Source: Panopea generosa (Eukaryota > Mollusca > Bivalvia > Adapedonta > Hiatellidae). From it: 64,000 bases of DNA. Positions 1 through 11,503 of this stretch are shown one piece after another. Location of the stretch: positions 45,213,769 through 45,277,768 of the forward strand of contig CM055903.1 of the NCBI GenBank assembly GCA_029582155.1, in the 5' to 3' direction. The number at the start of each line of letters is the position of its first letter. Positions within the stretch are counted from its first letter, which is position 1. The translations under genes and the position numbers were made by a program. The notes beneath the pieces were generated by a model. That model saw only the letters and a list, made by a program, of their open reading frames with translations, searched no databases and was not told the origin of the DNA.

Positions 1-99
1 GTACAATCCATTCTTCACCTAACTTTAACATAACTGATTGGAATACACTGGACTTCATAACAAATCTAATTGTAGACTACTTTCCATGACCATTGAAGG

Positions 100-960
100 C
101 ACACACTGGGTCACATCTGGTAAATGCTTGAAAAACTTTCATTATCACTAAGAGAGTTTCCATATATCACTCATATATCGCTGTCTATTCTTTATCCTAC
201 ATCTGATAAATATATGCTCGATCTCCCTCTAAAGTGCCAGACATAGCATAAACACATCTTCTGATTCAATGGCAATAGCGTTAAAGTGTTGACTGGCATG
301 TAGCAGCATTTAGCAGCGTGCGAGTTTCAGTTTTTTCGTGTGAAGATACCGGCTCTTCCGCATGACAAACAGTATCATGCGTTAGTTTATAACATTTGTT
401 TTCTGATGTTGCAAACATCTCTTTGTCACCTGGAACGGCAAAGTAGTATGGGACCTTCCAAGTATCAACAAGAAAATTGGTTAATGCTGTCTTGCCTTCC
501 TAAAAACCTTAGAGGCATCTCTGTTGCTGAATTGGTTGTCCTCTATTGATATTACAGATCCACAATCCACTACCCGAGCTTCTTTTATTCATCTCTGCAT
601 TATAATTTACATCAAATACCACAATAATTCTAAAGCTATTCTTGCATTGCAGTATCAAATGTGTTTTTGGACAGATCTCCAAAACGTTAGGTTCTCAACA
701 CTTACTTTGTTGACAATTATCATAGCATCACTAACACATGCAGGTCTATGTTGGACATGTTCCTTGCAAGTGCAGATTTATTTGTTTTCTTGAGGATACC
801 ATGACAGTTAGCCAATGCCAAGGTTAATGGTCCTGGTGGATTTTGAAGTACTTCCTTCCCAACCAAATGTCAGCTAGATGCTACCAAAACCATGTATCCA
901 AATAACTGGTTATCAACCTCGAGAATGCATTCTTTACAAAATATCTTAATTTGTTTTCTG
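100..960 (-). pseudogene. Decayed protein-coding fragment with ADTR/SEDTDV-like motif
   Basis: Read on the minus strand, this stretch gives short runs of plausible protein in changing frames. One contains a THDTVCHAEEPVSSHEKTETR-like run followed by a leucine/alanine-rich helix; another contains AIAIESEDVF, then MLCLAL. Together these resemble the EEADTR...LLHA...SEDTDVFVLCLAF block of a large uncharacterised protein family common in mollusc and cnidarian genomes, usually in repetitive or transposon-linked loci. Several stops and frame changes interrupt it and no splice model rescues it. The family match is from memory, the boundaries are approximate and the function is unknown. It may belong with the remnant at 5030-5723, which lies on the same strand. 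Confidence 0.4.
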
Positions 961-1740
961 AACGCTACCGAATATAATTAGGCGTTTCCTTCGCAATATA
1001 TTGTAAAACTAAACATATGGATTTTCTTTCAAAAGATTGTATTCTTGATATGTTAAAGCATAAAATTATGTAACTCTTATTTATTCTCTTCCCTTTCCTT
1101 ATCACTTACAAGATCATTACAATGGCAGCAGATATTGCTGTAGCTGTTGATAAAAGAGCACAAGCATTTATTCTCAAGTATATTTCTTGGTCTAAATTGT
1201 CATCCTTTTGAATGAGTTGTGCTTTAAGATCAACATGGATAAGTCTTAAATAAGCTAGTAGTATCGCTTTTTGTCCATACATCTGTCTGTCTGTGCAAAT
1301 GTCCGAATGGGTATTTAAATGCCTATGGTTTAGGTAGGATAAGTCTTTTTTGACAGTTGAAAAACAGATGGAAAAAATATGCAACTGTTTCTAATCACTT
1401 AAAAGATGCTTTGCTATGGCTAAAGATCACTTAAATACCTATTAGCTCGAATATCTGTAAACAACTTCTATAAATCACTCCTCAGATACTGCTCGATAGG
1501 TTTTCACCAAATTTTAAGTGAAGCATTTTTACGCGAAGTCAAATCAAGAACTTGGTGCCAAGACTGGACCCATCCCAGAGGCTTATCAGTTGTTTTCTTA
1601 TTCAAAATTTCAACAATATTATTCTTCGAAAGTGCAATACCTGGCTTTGATTTTTGCAATAAGTATCTCTCTATTAAATAAAGTTTCAATAACCGACCAG
1701 CCAAATTCGTTTTTATTCAGGGTTTCAAGTTTGTTCAAAT
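961..1740. other. AT-rich stretch without recognisable gene
   Basis: Short open frames exist on both strands but none shows a domain, composition or splice context that I can recognise. Nothing else seen. Confidence 0.5.
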
Positions 1741-1744
1741 GAAA

Positions 1745-2335
1745 GGGTCAGGGCTCATTTGGGGCCCCAGAAAGGGGAATTATTTATATCATCTTAAGAG
1801 CTGGATCATTGTTTAATCATAACAATTGGGACGACTGTGTCCTTTAACCCTTATCCTGCTATGGACGTTTGGGTTTATTAGAATAGACACACTGTAGTTA
1901 AGGGATTGAGTGCATATATCTTCACCCTGCTATAAAAAGTGTATTTCTTTAAAAAGCATAATCAATTACCGGTAAATACAGACCAGGGATTGGCTTGCAT
2001 TCAGCAAAATATAACCATCGAAAGTGTTGATATTTTGACATGTTAGTTAGATACCCACGGAGCTGAATGTTTTTCTGATCTATTTTTGGAATTATATCTT
2101 ATTCATCTTGAGAACTCTATTGTTTAGTAATAACAGCTGGAACTGGGTCCTTTAACAGTGATCTTATGATCTCCATAAAATTTCAGCAGGGGTCTAAAAA
2201 GGGATGGAATTGTGGATTTTCAAAAGTATCATCTTCAAATCTTGAGCATTGTTAAGTCATAATAGTTGAGACTTGGTTCTTTAAAGAGGAATAAATATCA
2301 ATAAGGGACCAGCAGGGGCAGAAGAGAAGGGGTTA
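1745..2335. repeat. Degenerate tandem repeat, about three units
   Basis: The phrase 'atcttgag' followed by 'cattgtt(t/a)a(g/a)tcataa', then a 'ggga/gaac...tcctttaa' block and 'cagcaggggc', recurs near 1785-1850, 2100-2190 and 2225-2320. The copies are diverged and of uneven length. This is an old dispersed mollusc-type repeat, and there is no coding signal. Confidence 0.5.
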
Positions 2336-2338
2336 ATG

Positions 2339-2640
2339 TTGTATGGTGTTAAGTGTTCCTTTCAAAATTGTTTCAGTCATATCGAGATGGTGTCTACTTG
2401 AATCAGACAATATTCTAAGCGTTGTCACACTGAAATATCATGTCACAGACATATGGTATGATACCCAATCAGTCACATGATACTGACAACAGGTCGACCA
2501 TACTTATTCTCTAAGTGATGAGCACCAAGTGAGGAAGATTCTAGTACCATTTTTAATCTTTGGTGTGACCCGACAGGGGATCGATCCCATGACCTATCAC
2601 ATGCGAAGCAGAAGATCTATCACTAGAATACCACTTATAT
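2339..2640 (-). mobile_element. tRNA-derived SINE, family B (old copy)
   Basis: On the minus strand the head at about 2570-2640 is tRNA-like (tagtgatagatcttctgct, then a B-box-like gggatcgatcccc region). It is followed by a roughly 230-bp body ending in 'acaccatacaa'. The body matches the much better preserved copy at 28104-28419 along its length, including 'tactgacaacaggtcgacca' against 'tactgacaccgggccgacca'. RNA polymerase III driven retroposon; no coding capacity. Confidence 0.72.
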
Positions 2641-3830
2641 TAGAAAAAATGAAAATGTGAATTTTCAAAAACCTTCAAATCAAGAACGTAGGTCAAATTT
2701 TTTCATATTTCCTATAGAATATCCCTATGATAGACTTTTCTTTATTCTAATAAATGGATTGGGGTCTACCGAGGCCTTGTATTAAAAACACTTCTATAAT
2801 ATATGAGAATGCTATAGGTAAATAAAGCTTTTTTTAAATCTTCTGCAAGTGATATGTTGTATGTCAATTGGTTGATAGTCCTTTATCAAGATTGTTAAAA
2901 CCGGGTTGCTGGGGTCAAATTTAGGGCTTCCACAATGGTTAACTTTTACAAAGTATTAATAAGCACAATGTATGGAGTTTGAATATTTTACATCTAGTAT
3001 TGTCTGGTAGCCCTGTATAAAATTTTATCAATCTGGAACCCTTTTGTCAAATTTAGGGCCTCGACAGGGGTCAATCCTTTACTCAGGTGATCGACTTACA
3101 TGGGCTTCTTGTTTAAAACAAATGTATAAATATTTCAAGTTTGTATTTTCATCAGTTTTTAGTGTTCATGAATTAATTTCGTTAGAAATAAATGTTAAAC
3201 ATGATTAACCAATACATGTATATAAATTATGACTAATTGTCAAATTGTGTAAATATTGTGCGATTTACCCCACCCACTTTGATTTTGCTGTAATTCACAA
3301 AAAAGAGAGTTTAACACCTAATTTTGATAAAATCTATAGTTCCTTTTTAACCCTATATCATATCTGATTAAAATATTAGGACATATACTATCTAACATAT
3401 AAAAAACATAAAATTTATACAATTTCAATGCAAAAATGTGTTCTTGGTGTTGATGTTCTTAGTTTTTATTAACAAAAATCCATTTATTTTTCAACAGAGT
3501 GTGTTTTAATGAAGAACATTACAATTTTCATACATTAAGGTGATAAATAACTTAAAACACATACATTTATGCAGTTAAAATTTGAAATCGGGTGTATATT
3601 ATAGATAATGACATTTTTTAAGAAATTGGCGGCCATTTTGGAAGCCATATTGGAATTGCTCATTTTCAGACATTAAGCTGTGCCCGAGACATGGCCCCCC
3701 AGATTTTTTTTGAAGTACAGATATATATATTTAAAAAAATCATGGGGGGAATTTGCCAGAAAAATGGTACCAATTTTTTGTTTAGCTCACGGCCTATATA
3801 GCGTATATCGACATTTTCCGGTTATATCCT
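2641..3830. other. AT-rich intergenic DNA with a diverged dispersed repeat
   Basis: At 2870-3115 two blocks repeat 'tttgtcaaatttagggc(c/t)tc(g/c)acaggggt'. They end in 'aggtgatcgacttacatgggcttcttgttt', the usual 3' border of a common mollusc repeat also seen at 10240-10272. The rest is AT-rich without gene signals. Confidence 0.45.
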
Positions 3831-4007
3831 CGAGAACATCCGTATTTATTATAGCAGTTTTCAATCTTGAAATGTGGTCCGGCCGACTATTCGGTCAGTT
3901 TCCAATTGTTGGTGAACAGATTTTAACGAGGGTCAATTTTTCACGTGTGGGCGGGTCATTAAATAACGGTCGGGGTCAGTTTTCAATGTTAAAAATAGAT
4001 CACTCAT

Positions 4008-4044
4008 CCGTTGAAATGTGACCCTTGGTGTCATTTTTCAACGG
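4008..4044. repeat. Imperfect hairpin in a GC-richer patch
   Basis: 'ccgttgaaatgtga' at about 4008-4021 pairs with 'tcatttttcaacgg' at 4031-4044 (12 of 14 positions) around a 9-base loop. The surrounding 3830-4060 is richer in 'ggtca...tttcaa' words in both orientations, so this looks like part of an old inverted-repeat element. No gene is seen. Confidence 0.4.
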
Positions 4045-4061
4045 GGTCAAAATTTAATGTT

Positions 4062-4315
4062 ACACCGGTCCCAGTTAACCCATTCGCTAGCACGTCTGAC
4101 TATCAATCCAGGAGTCGTGAGTTTGAATCCCAGACCGGTCACAATCTCAATGATGACAGATAAACGACAATGCGTCTTATTGTCACCGCTGATTCAAATG
4201 GAAAATTTATCAGACTTGCCGATATTCGTGTGCTTGAGTACTTGTTAACTTTCCCTGATCTCAGGAAAGGTAGGTTGGACTAACTGAAATTATGCTCAAT
4301 ATTCAAACAAAATAA
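4062..4315 (+). mobile_element. tRNA-derived SINE, family A
   Basis: The head reads 'ccagttaacccattcgctagc' followed by 'gtctgactatcaatccagg' and a B-box 'gagtttgaatccc'. The body is 'attcaaatgg...gtgcttgagtacttgttaac...tcaggaaagg', with a tail 'atgctcaatattcaaacaaa'. It is colinear with the full copy at 44121-44403 on the opposite strand. Moderately diverged. Confidence 0.8.
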
Positions 4316-5029
4316 GGCAAAAATGGACGAAATGTACATTTGACAGAAAAAGTATTTCTGTGTAGAATAGTAACCCCTGTGGCATAATTACATTCGCCAG
4401 TTTCGTCATCACCATGCAATGCTACCTGTTAAATATCTGGGCATTGAACCTGCAGAGAATTTTTTTGAAACTTTCGCTTAAAATGTGCTTATAAAGTCCT
4501 ATGGTGTGTGTGTGGTGGTATTTGTCTTCGAAACACGCTGGTTCACGAGATATTGTGGTATACAACTTCTGTGAAAGTTTGGTTAAAATATCAATGAAAC
4601 TTGTTACGCTATTGTGTCATTTTCCCTATATAATTCTATATAATACATTAACCTTTGTGGTGAGCCTAAATTTGACCCCAGGGACCCATCTCCAATTTTT
4701 TACCTTTAGGTGACCATACACTGCTACATACAAAATATCTAGGTCTAGGCCTTGAACTTTCAGATAATTATTTTTTAAAGTTTCTATAACAACGTGCTGA
4801 TTAGCCATGTGACGGGCCATTTTTGTCGAGTCATGCCAGTTCAAGAACTCGTCTGGTATCTTGTGGTTATGAGATCTTGTGGTTATGTAACTTCTGTAAA
4901 AGTTTGGTTAAGATTCAGTGAAAATTCAGTGAAAATTGGAGGTTGCTATCGCGTCTACAAGAAAATGTTTAACATATGGTCGACGGACAATTTAACATGA
5001 CATAAACCCAGTTTGCCTTTTGCTAGAAG
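4316..5029. other. No gene seen; weak dispersed repeats
   Basis: Contains phrases such as 'gttcacgagat' and 'aagtttggttaagattcagtgaaaa' that recur in variants (4500-4600, 4830-4930, 55370). This suggests an old repeat shared with 48.6-49.2 kb. No coding evidence. Confidence 0.4.
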
Positions 5030-5723
5030 AGCTAAGAATCATGGACGGAGACCAAATTTGTTCAGCACACTAATGTGAGCACTTGTTAAATGACTCCTTA
5101 TTTCACCATGTATAAGTACATCTGAGAGCTCCATAAATGGTGATACTTTTCTTGCGCAATCAAGTTTAAGATGGAAGTAAGCTGCTTGAGGCTCCCTAGA
5201 TGTTTTCATATTTCCATGGTTGTCTTTATATTTTCGATGGCAATAATTCGTAAGAATAAGATCATTTGGTGCGTTTTTAAATTTATCTTTTAAATTCCTT
5301 GCCGCAACCGTAGCACATTTTTAAGTTACGCACTCGCGTGTATAACACGAGATGAAATGCATTATGTGAGTGGTTAAAATTCTCTTGAGGTCTGTGTTTT
5401 CCTGATTTGGGCACAAATTTTTCTCTTTGGAGGCAAGATCGGCGAATGCTCTTCAAGTTCATTGGCAAATGACACTGCTCTTTTTAAACCACTCTGGTAT
5501 TTCTTGTGTATGCGTTCCTTCTGGCTAGGTCCTTTGCCTCCTGGGGCGATTCTTGAAGCAAAAGAACGCAGTTCAGCGTCTTGTCTAATGGCCAAAACAA
5601 CATCTTCTCTGGCTGTTTCGAGAAGTGACATATATTCCCGGCCCACACTCTATAGCTTCGCATGGTCAATTTCTGCGAATTCACGTGCAAATCATTATTA
5701 GTACGAATTGATACTGGGAACAA
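5030..5723 (-). pseudogene. Decayed gene with CYGCG...YFHL cysteine motif
   Basis: The minus strand first gives a frame reading FAREFAEIDHAKL, a TAG stop, then VGREYMSLLETAREDVVLAI and RQDAELRSFASRIAPGGKG (about 5700-5530). A frame change follows, then MCYGCGKEFKR and, in yet another frame, PNDLILTNYCHRKY with NMKTSREPQAAYFHLKLDCARK (about 5290-5130). The order 'CYGCG ... P.DLIL ... YFHL...C' matches a repeat-associated uncharacterised family in molluscs and cnidarians, probably zinc-binding through the cysteines. At least one stop and two frame shifts make it a pseudogene. Biochemical function unknown. Confidence 0.55.
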
Positions 5724-8387
5724 GTGATAATTCGGGTAAACATCTACCTTTTATTATTAATAAAATTAGGTAGTAAATGTTAGTATTTTCCTGATAAAAT
5801 GTAGTTGAACTAACTTATAGATTAACAGATTAATAATGACAGATGTCACAACCTTCCTGAATTTGACATATACACTCAAAAACAACGCTTATGAAATAAA
5901 ATTAATTTATTTTAATCCCGAAAGAAAAATAGAATTAACAGTCAATAAAATTATTGAAGAACATCATATTACGTTCATTACATTTAAGATAAAATGACAC
6001 AATGTCATGTAAATGCACAAAATCATATATTATAAGAATGTCATGAAAAATTTACAAGGATGTATTTATTTTTACAAGTACGTACTTTAGTAGTTATTAT
6101 ATGGATCTATTATATGGAAGTCCTAAATTGTACATCTTTAAGTCTAAAACGAGTAGTTTTCTAATTAGACGACAACTTAATTGATTTTACATAAAATGAT
6201 GTAAATGTTAATATTTTTAAGATAAATTATATCGTGTTTCTAATGAATTATAGGTCATAATAACATTAGAATTATTACAAACTTTCACTAAACAGAATCA
6301 TTTCTATTTTCAGGGAATTAGAGTGATGTCAGATTTTACACGCTGATTATTATTCATGGATGTGTTTGTAAGACCGTGCCATCATGACTTGGCTGAAAAG
6401 GCTGTTTTATCTAATTGAACTTGGTTACCAGATCACATAAAACATCTAATATCATAAATAAAATGGCAATACATGCATTTGTAACCGTTTTGTGGAGAGG
6501 CATTTTTTTCTTTCACAAAATTCAAAACCTACATTGTTGCTGTAGTTGGATATCTGATCTAATTTCTAATCTTTTGGCAGCTAAAATGTGTCAGCATCAT
6601 AACATGGTATTTTATATTATATATTTATATCTTATTTTTTTACCTTACTTTTAAAAAAAAAACTATTTCGGTTGTCAGAACAGAAAGAAACATAAACAAA
6701 TATTACAAACATTACTAAAAAAACTTTTGTGTTGTGAGGAAGCTAATCAGCGTGTTTACCTTAGGGCGGTGATTCTCACCAGATAACCGCTCGCGTCTAA
6801 AACCTGGGATTTGTCTTCCGTCACAAACAAATGGAAAAGTTGCCATAAAACCGAACGATACATATAAGACAATTCGACTACAGAGAATTTGTTGTTTTAT
6901 GAAGCAATAAAAATAATGTTTTATTTTTATTTTTTTATATACGATGAAAATAGAAAAACAACACTATTTATAATAAACTGATAACACATATATAGTGGTA
7001 ATTATTGATCATTGTGCAGAGGAAGAAAAAAAAAATTAATTTACTTAAAAATATATTTCTAATAATGTTCTATTTTGCCTTTATACTATTTGTCATTGAT
7101 GTAGGATATATATAAAGTGAATATCTTCTTTATAACGTTTAATTTATTCTTCAAAAATATCAAAATCTTGTTGTTTTTTTAATCTGCACGAGTCAGTATA
7201 TTTCTTATAGATCAAGATACATACGAACCTAACATTATCTTATAAAGAATTGATAGGGCCAAACAGTGTATTTGTGAAATTTTCTTTTTGTGTATTTCTT
7301 ATGATATAACATCATAAGAAATATTGAATTTTACTTTAAACAGTCATACGAAAAAGAATAAAAAATATAAAACAAATAGAAAAAAATCAAAATTTGTTTC
7401 CCTTGTGTTAGTAGAAAAGGAAAACAATTCAGTTTCAGTTTCATTAAATCCACATTTATAAAGTTTGTTCCGGGGTATTCGTAAAAAATATTCGATGAAA
7501 AAGTTTGGTCTGTAGTGTCTTACTGTTTTGGGTTTTCCTCAAATATGAAGTTTTGTTTGTATTATATTTTCAAGTTATCTATACTCATGTCTGTATTTAA
7601 AATCTATGTTCAATTTCTTATTAACATTTTGAGGAACTTCCAATTTAAGTTTCAGAAAGAGCGCATAAAGACTTTTATTAACTGCTTAAAGTTTTTTTAA
7701 TTAAATCAACATTGGAATTCGGTGGGTTTTTCTAATCTTTCAAGATTAAAAGAAGAATTACTTGTTTTCAAATAATACGTTACTTAAACTCAACAACGTA
7801 ACCATGAACATTGCAGAGAAAAAAAATGGACATCATTGCAACGCCTTCCTAAATAAATGACTTGTTATATGTTTAAATTAATGGATTTAATAATGTAAAC
7901 AAAATCTCATCAGGGTTTCAAATACATCCTGATATTTTATTGATTTAAAATCTAATTTTTAAAAGGAAAATGTTTTTTGAAAAACATGAAATATATAAAT
8001 TTGATAGTAGAACATATCACGAATATACCTGTTAAGAAGCAGTGATGTAACATAAAAGCAATAATACTGCTAAATTAAACGTAGTTGTTTTAACGTTCAT
8101 TTTACTTGATTGGCGACCAAAATAGACCCAAATCCTAACCATTATTTTGAGAAAATTTAAGGCTGCATCGGTTGTCTTAGTTGGATTCTCTTTTTTATTG
8201 ATGTAAATTTCAGAACGTCGTATGTTGCATTAGCAAATAAAATTGAATTCAAGAAGTCAAATAAACTGTTCAAGGACTAACATCTTAAAGTTTGAAAATT
8301 TCAATAACCGACACTATATATTTGGCAACCAAGTATTTTAAATACAAGTCATTTTAATTAAATTTGGTTAAATTAATTCAATAACTG
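5724..8387. other. Long AT-rich stretch, nothing recognisable
   Basis: Very AT-rich DNA with homopolymer A/T runs and no convincing splice-bounded exon, RNA gene or tandem array. The longest frames have a composition expected of non-coding DNA. Confidence 0.5.
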
Positions 8388-8668
8388 TTACTCGAAATTC
8401 ACTTTTGTTACTCGAAACTCACTTTTGTTACTCGAAACTCACTTTTCTTACTCGTAACTCACTCTCCTTACTCGAAACTCACTTTTCTTACTCGAAACTC
8501 ACTTCACTTTTCTTACTCGAAACTCACTTTCCTTACTTGAAACTCACTTTCTTTACTAAAAACTCACTTTCCTTACTCGAAACTCAACTTCCTTACTGGA
8601 AACTCACTTTTGTAACCCGAAACTCACTTTCCTTACTCGAAACTCACTTTTCTTACTCGATACTCGAC
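8388..8668. repeat. 20-bp minisatellite, about 14 units
   Basis: Units follow 'ttactcgaaactcactttyc' with a 20-base period; one unit carries a 5-base internal duplication (cactt, about 8500-8508). Because 20 is not a multiple of 3, the apparent 89-codon frame across it is a by-product and not a gene. Units differ by 0-4 substitutions. Confidence 0.9.
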
Positions 8669-9555
8669 AAATAGAAACCCTCCAGAACATCTGGCTATAG
8701 GATTGCTCAGGGGAAGGTATTCTAACAACATTATCAGGCATGGTACTAAAAATGATACTACTATACTAAATTGTGTCTATTATCACTGTTACATTGGGCA
8801 TATATTCACATTCCTTGCATAATTCCGATGAGCAGGGCGTAACCTTTATCACTACTCAGAATTCATTTAGGCAGGGCATTATCACTACCCAGAATCCTAA
8901 TTTTGATAACAGCGCCGGACAAGGGTTAATGGCATGGGGGGAAAAGTGTGCATGTGGAAGTTGATAATGGGTGAACAGTGCCTTGTAGTGACAATACAAG
9001 CTGTACTCTAGGTGCAATAATGAACAAAAACATAAAAAGGTATCGTAAGGTCTCCTGTATATTCCAAAAAGTAACATCATAAGTCTGAGTAGAACCTTTC
9101 AGGGGAAATTGGTTAACTTTAATAAATTGTATGTATATAGCTTGACTTGAACCAACAACTTCACATATGACAGGTACCTGATCTTTAACATGGAAGTGCT
9201 CTCAGTAATGGAGGGTTGCGCTCTGGTATCAAAATAAAACAAGTGGGACATGTGTACGCTGTGCTCCTTCTTACTCGCTCAAAATTGCAGCTACTTAAAC
9301 ATTTTATTGCCTCTCAAAGTGTTAACTTTTTATTTTTTCATGATATCTGTCCATTTTTCTTTAAAATACTGAGTCGAGACACAGCAATCAAACATTCTTT
9401 TAGGATGACCTAGCCAACTATGGCAAAATAGCTTGGTCAATCTTGATGATAACAAACAATTGTATTGGTACACATGGTGCGTCGGCATATTATAGTAGTT
9501 GATATAATAGTTATAAAACTTTAATTAATGAGAACTGATTTAAATGCATTCTTTT
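8669..9555. other. No gene seen
   Basis: Two short related phrases, 'gggcgtaacctttatcactactcagaatt' (about 8836) and 'gggcattatcactacccagaatc' (about 8875), form a small tandem duplication. No coding or RNA gene signal. Confidence 0.4.
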
Positions 9556-9560
9556 TTTTT

Positions 9561-9783
9561 AATCGGGTTTAACGCCATTTAACATATTTCAGGTTATATA
9601 TGGCTTATCCAGTTTTGCTGGTGGAGGAAGACCTCAGACTGAGTACAACTACTGTCCTTCCGCAAGTAACTGGAAACTTTCTCACATACAGTTTTTGGAG
9701 CGGGATTCAAACCTACGACATTAGCGGTGAGAAGTAAGTGATCTTGAGAAATCGCCTTATACCACTCGACCACAGAGGACCCT
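9561..9783 (-). mobile_element. tRNA-Ser/Leu-derived SINE, family C
   Basis: On the minus strand the head is class-II-tRNA-like ('tgtggtcgagtggtataaggc', B-box 'aggtttgaatccc'). It is followed by 'cttgcggaaggacag', 'gaggtcttcctcca' and 'aaaactggataagcc', and ends 'ggcgttaaaccc' before a run of A. This intact 3' end is the reference for interpreting the LINE junctions at 29.7 and 36.4 kb. Confidence 0.82.
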
Positions 9784-9835
9784 TTAAATGCATTCAGTCT
9801 ACCATTATGCCCTCAACTTTAATCTCAGTCGGTCT

Positions 9836-10272
9836 TTTTAGGTCACCTTTTTAGGTCTCAATGGACCTTTTGTCCATCATCATGCGTCCGTAAACAATTG
9901 ACTTTTTTGAGTTCTTCTCAAAATCGTAACCGTAATTGTAATGATATATTTTATGCAGCTTTGGTACACACAGGTGAATCAAAATTGTGAAAACGGTCAT
10001 AGTAAGGTAAACTTTGAAAATCTTTTTCTCAATATAGGAGAAGCACTGGGAAACAAAAAGTGAGCATGATTATGTACATATATGGGTAATTTATAAAAAT
10101 TGTGAATTGCATGTCCCTGGGTCACACAGTCTTGCCCTTGGAGTGAGGCCTACTTTACTAAATCTATATAAAAAAAAATTGACAAAAAGTTATTCTTACG
10201 ACTGAATAGATTGCTGTGAATTTTTTTTTTTTTGATAATCAGATGACTGTTAAGGCCCATGGGCCTCTTGTT
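9836..10272 (+). mobile_element. Non-coding mollusc repeat (aggtcacctttt...gggcctcttgttt type)
   Basis: Starts with 'aggtcaccttt...tggaccttttgtccatcatcatgcgtccgtaaacaattgac' and ends 'aaggcccatgggcctcttgttt', the two borders of a very abundant mollusc repeat. The interior is diverged and non-coding. Short MITE- or Helitron-derived elements of this shape are known in bivalves, but the class cannot be fixed from this copy. Confidence 0.55.
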
Positions 10273-10479
10273 TAAAAACACATTATAAATTACGGTTTCA
10301 AACAATGTTTGTATTCATATAATTATATAAATATAAGTCAGTAACTTCCCTGTTAATGTCATGATGTAATTATTTCAATCAGAGAACAGTACTTGTAACA
10401 CACATTTATTGTTTGTTGGCCTTTTGCTTTGTTTTCATAAGAGGTTTGGTAAATACATTGTAAATTCTGACGGAGTTGT

Positions 10480-10990
10480 CTTTGTTACTGTAAACAATTT
10501 TCAAATTGTTTTTAGCTTGACTTTTCAAAGAATAAAGAGAACCATTCTGCTCACCCGGATGTCGGCGTACCACCTTGGTTGTAGTTTTGTGTGCAAGTCC
10601 CAATCTCAATATCCATTGCATGTATTGACTTGAAACTTAACACAACACTTCCCAGTCATCAAACATACTATGATAACTAAGTTAGATAACTCTTGGATTA
10701 ATATAATGCAAATTATTGCCCTTGTTTGACTTAAAAAATCTGGTTAGTTTTGCTTGCAAGTACCATCTTGTCCATACTTCATCAACCACTCAATGTATTT
10801 GATTTGATTTAAACTTAACACAAGACTTCCCAGTCATAAAACATACTACAATGAATAAGTTGGATTACTCTTGCATGAATAAAATGCACATTATTGCCCT
10901 TATCTGACATATTAATATTTTACCCGCAAGTACCATCAATTGAATCTCACAACCCTTGAATTGGCAGTCAGATACATTATAGACTTAACG
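10480..10990. repeat. Diverged tandem repeat, three units of about 170-180 bp
   Basis: 'gcaagt(a/c)cca' recurs near 10592, 10755 and 10928. 'aacttaacacaa(c/g)acttcccagtcat' with 'attattgccctt' recurs near 10635-10720 and 10812-10900. Units are diverged and lack coding signal. Confidence 0.6.
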
Positions 10991-11429
10991 TATAACATGA
11001 ATAAACTCCCAAGGTGCGATTCATTTTACAAAAGGGGGAGGTATTTATTTGGGACCGAGATATCCAAATTTTACCATTTTATAAAGTACATAATTTTATT
11101 TATGTAAAAAATACCATAAAACACACAGCTGATGCTTTAGATGTTTCAACCTGTCTTGAAATCAATACCTGTTATTTCGATTGAAGACTAGCTTCCAGGT
11201 TGTTGGAGCTTTTCCCCCATAAAATAGGAGGAGTCGATCTGATTTTTAATTTCACAAAATGTGATATTATACTACATGTATATAGTATTAGAAAACAAAC
11301 ATGTAGTGCTGTGTTACAAGAGTGCATTTTATTAATAGAAATTTGGGCTATTTTAAATATTAATTTCTATTAATTTACATAATTTGATTTGGTAAATATT
11401 TAAGTCCATTATCTTAGTGCAACATGATA
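10991..11429. other. AT-rich, nothing recognisable
   Basis: No frame, RNA gene or repeat that I can support. Confidence 0.45.
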
Positions 11430-11503
11430 TGCTTCTGTGGTGTAACTGGCAAACACATCTTCACTTTTGTAGAAATTCTGGGTTCGAATCCCAGCAGTTG
11501 CGA
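11430..11503 (+). mobile_element. tRNA-like sequence (SINE head)
   Basis: Has a perfect B-box-like 'gggttcgaatccc' inside a paired arm (ctggg / cccag) and an A-box-like 'gtggtgtaactggc'. The acceptor and anticodon stems do not pair well, so it is a tRNA-derived retroposon head or dead tRNA rather than a functional tRNA. Confidence 0.5.

Noticed and set aside
3680..4248. 113- and 76-codon adjacent frames
   Set aside because: They overlap a hairpin-rich patch and a SINE; no domain or splice structure.
8405..8674. 89-codon Leu/Ser/Thr-rich repetitive protein
   Set aside because: Encoded by a 20-bp minisatellite; the period is not a multiple of 3 and units are not selected as codons.
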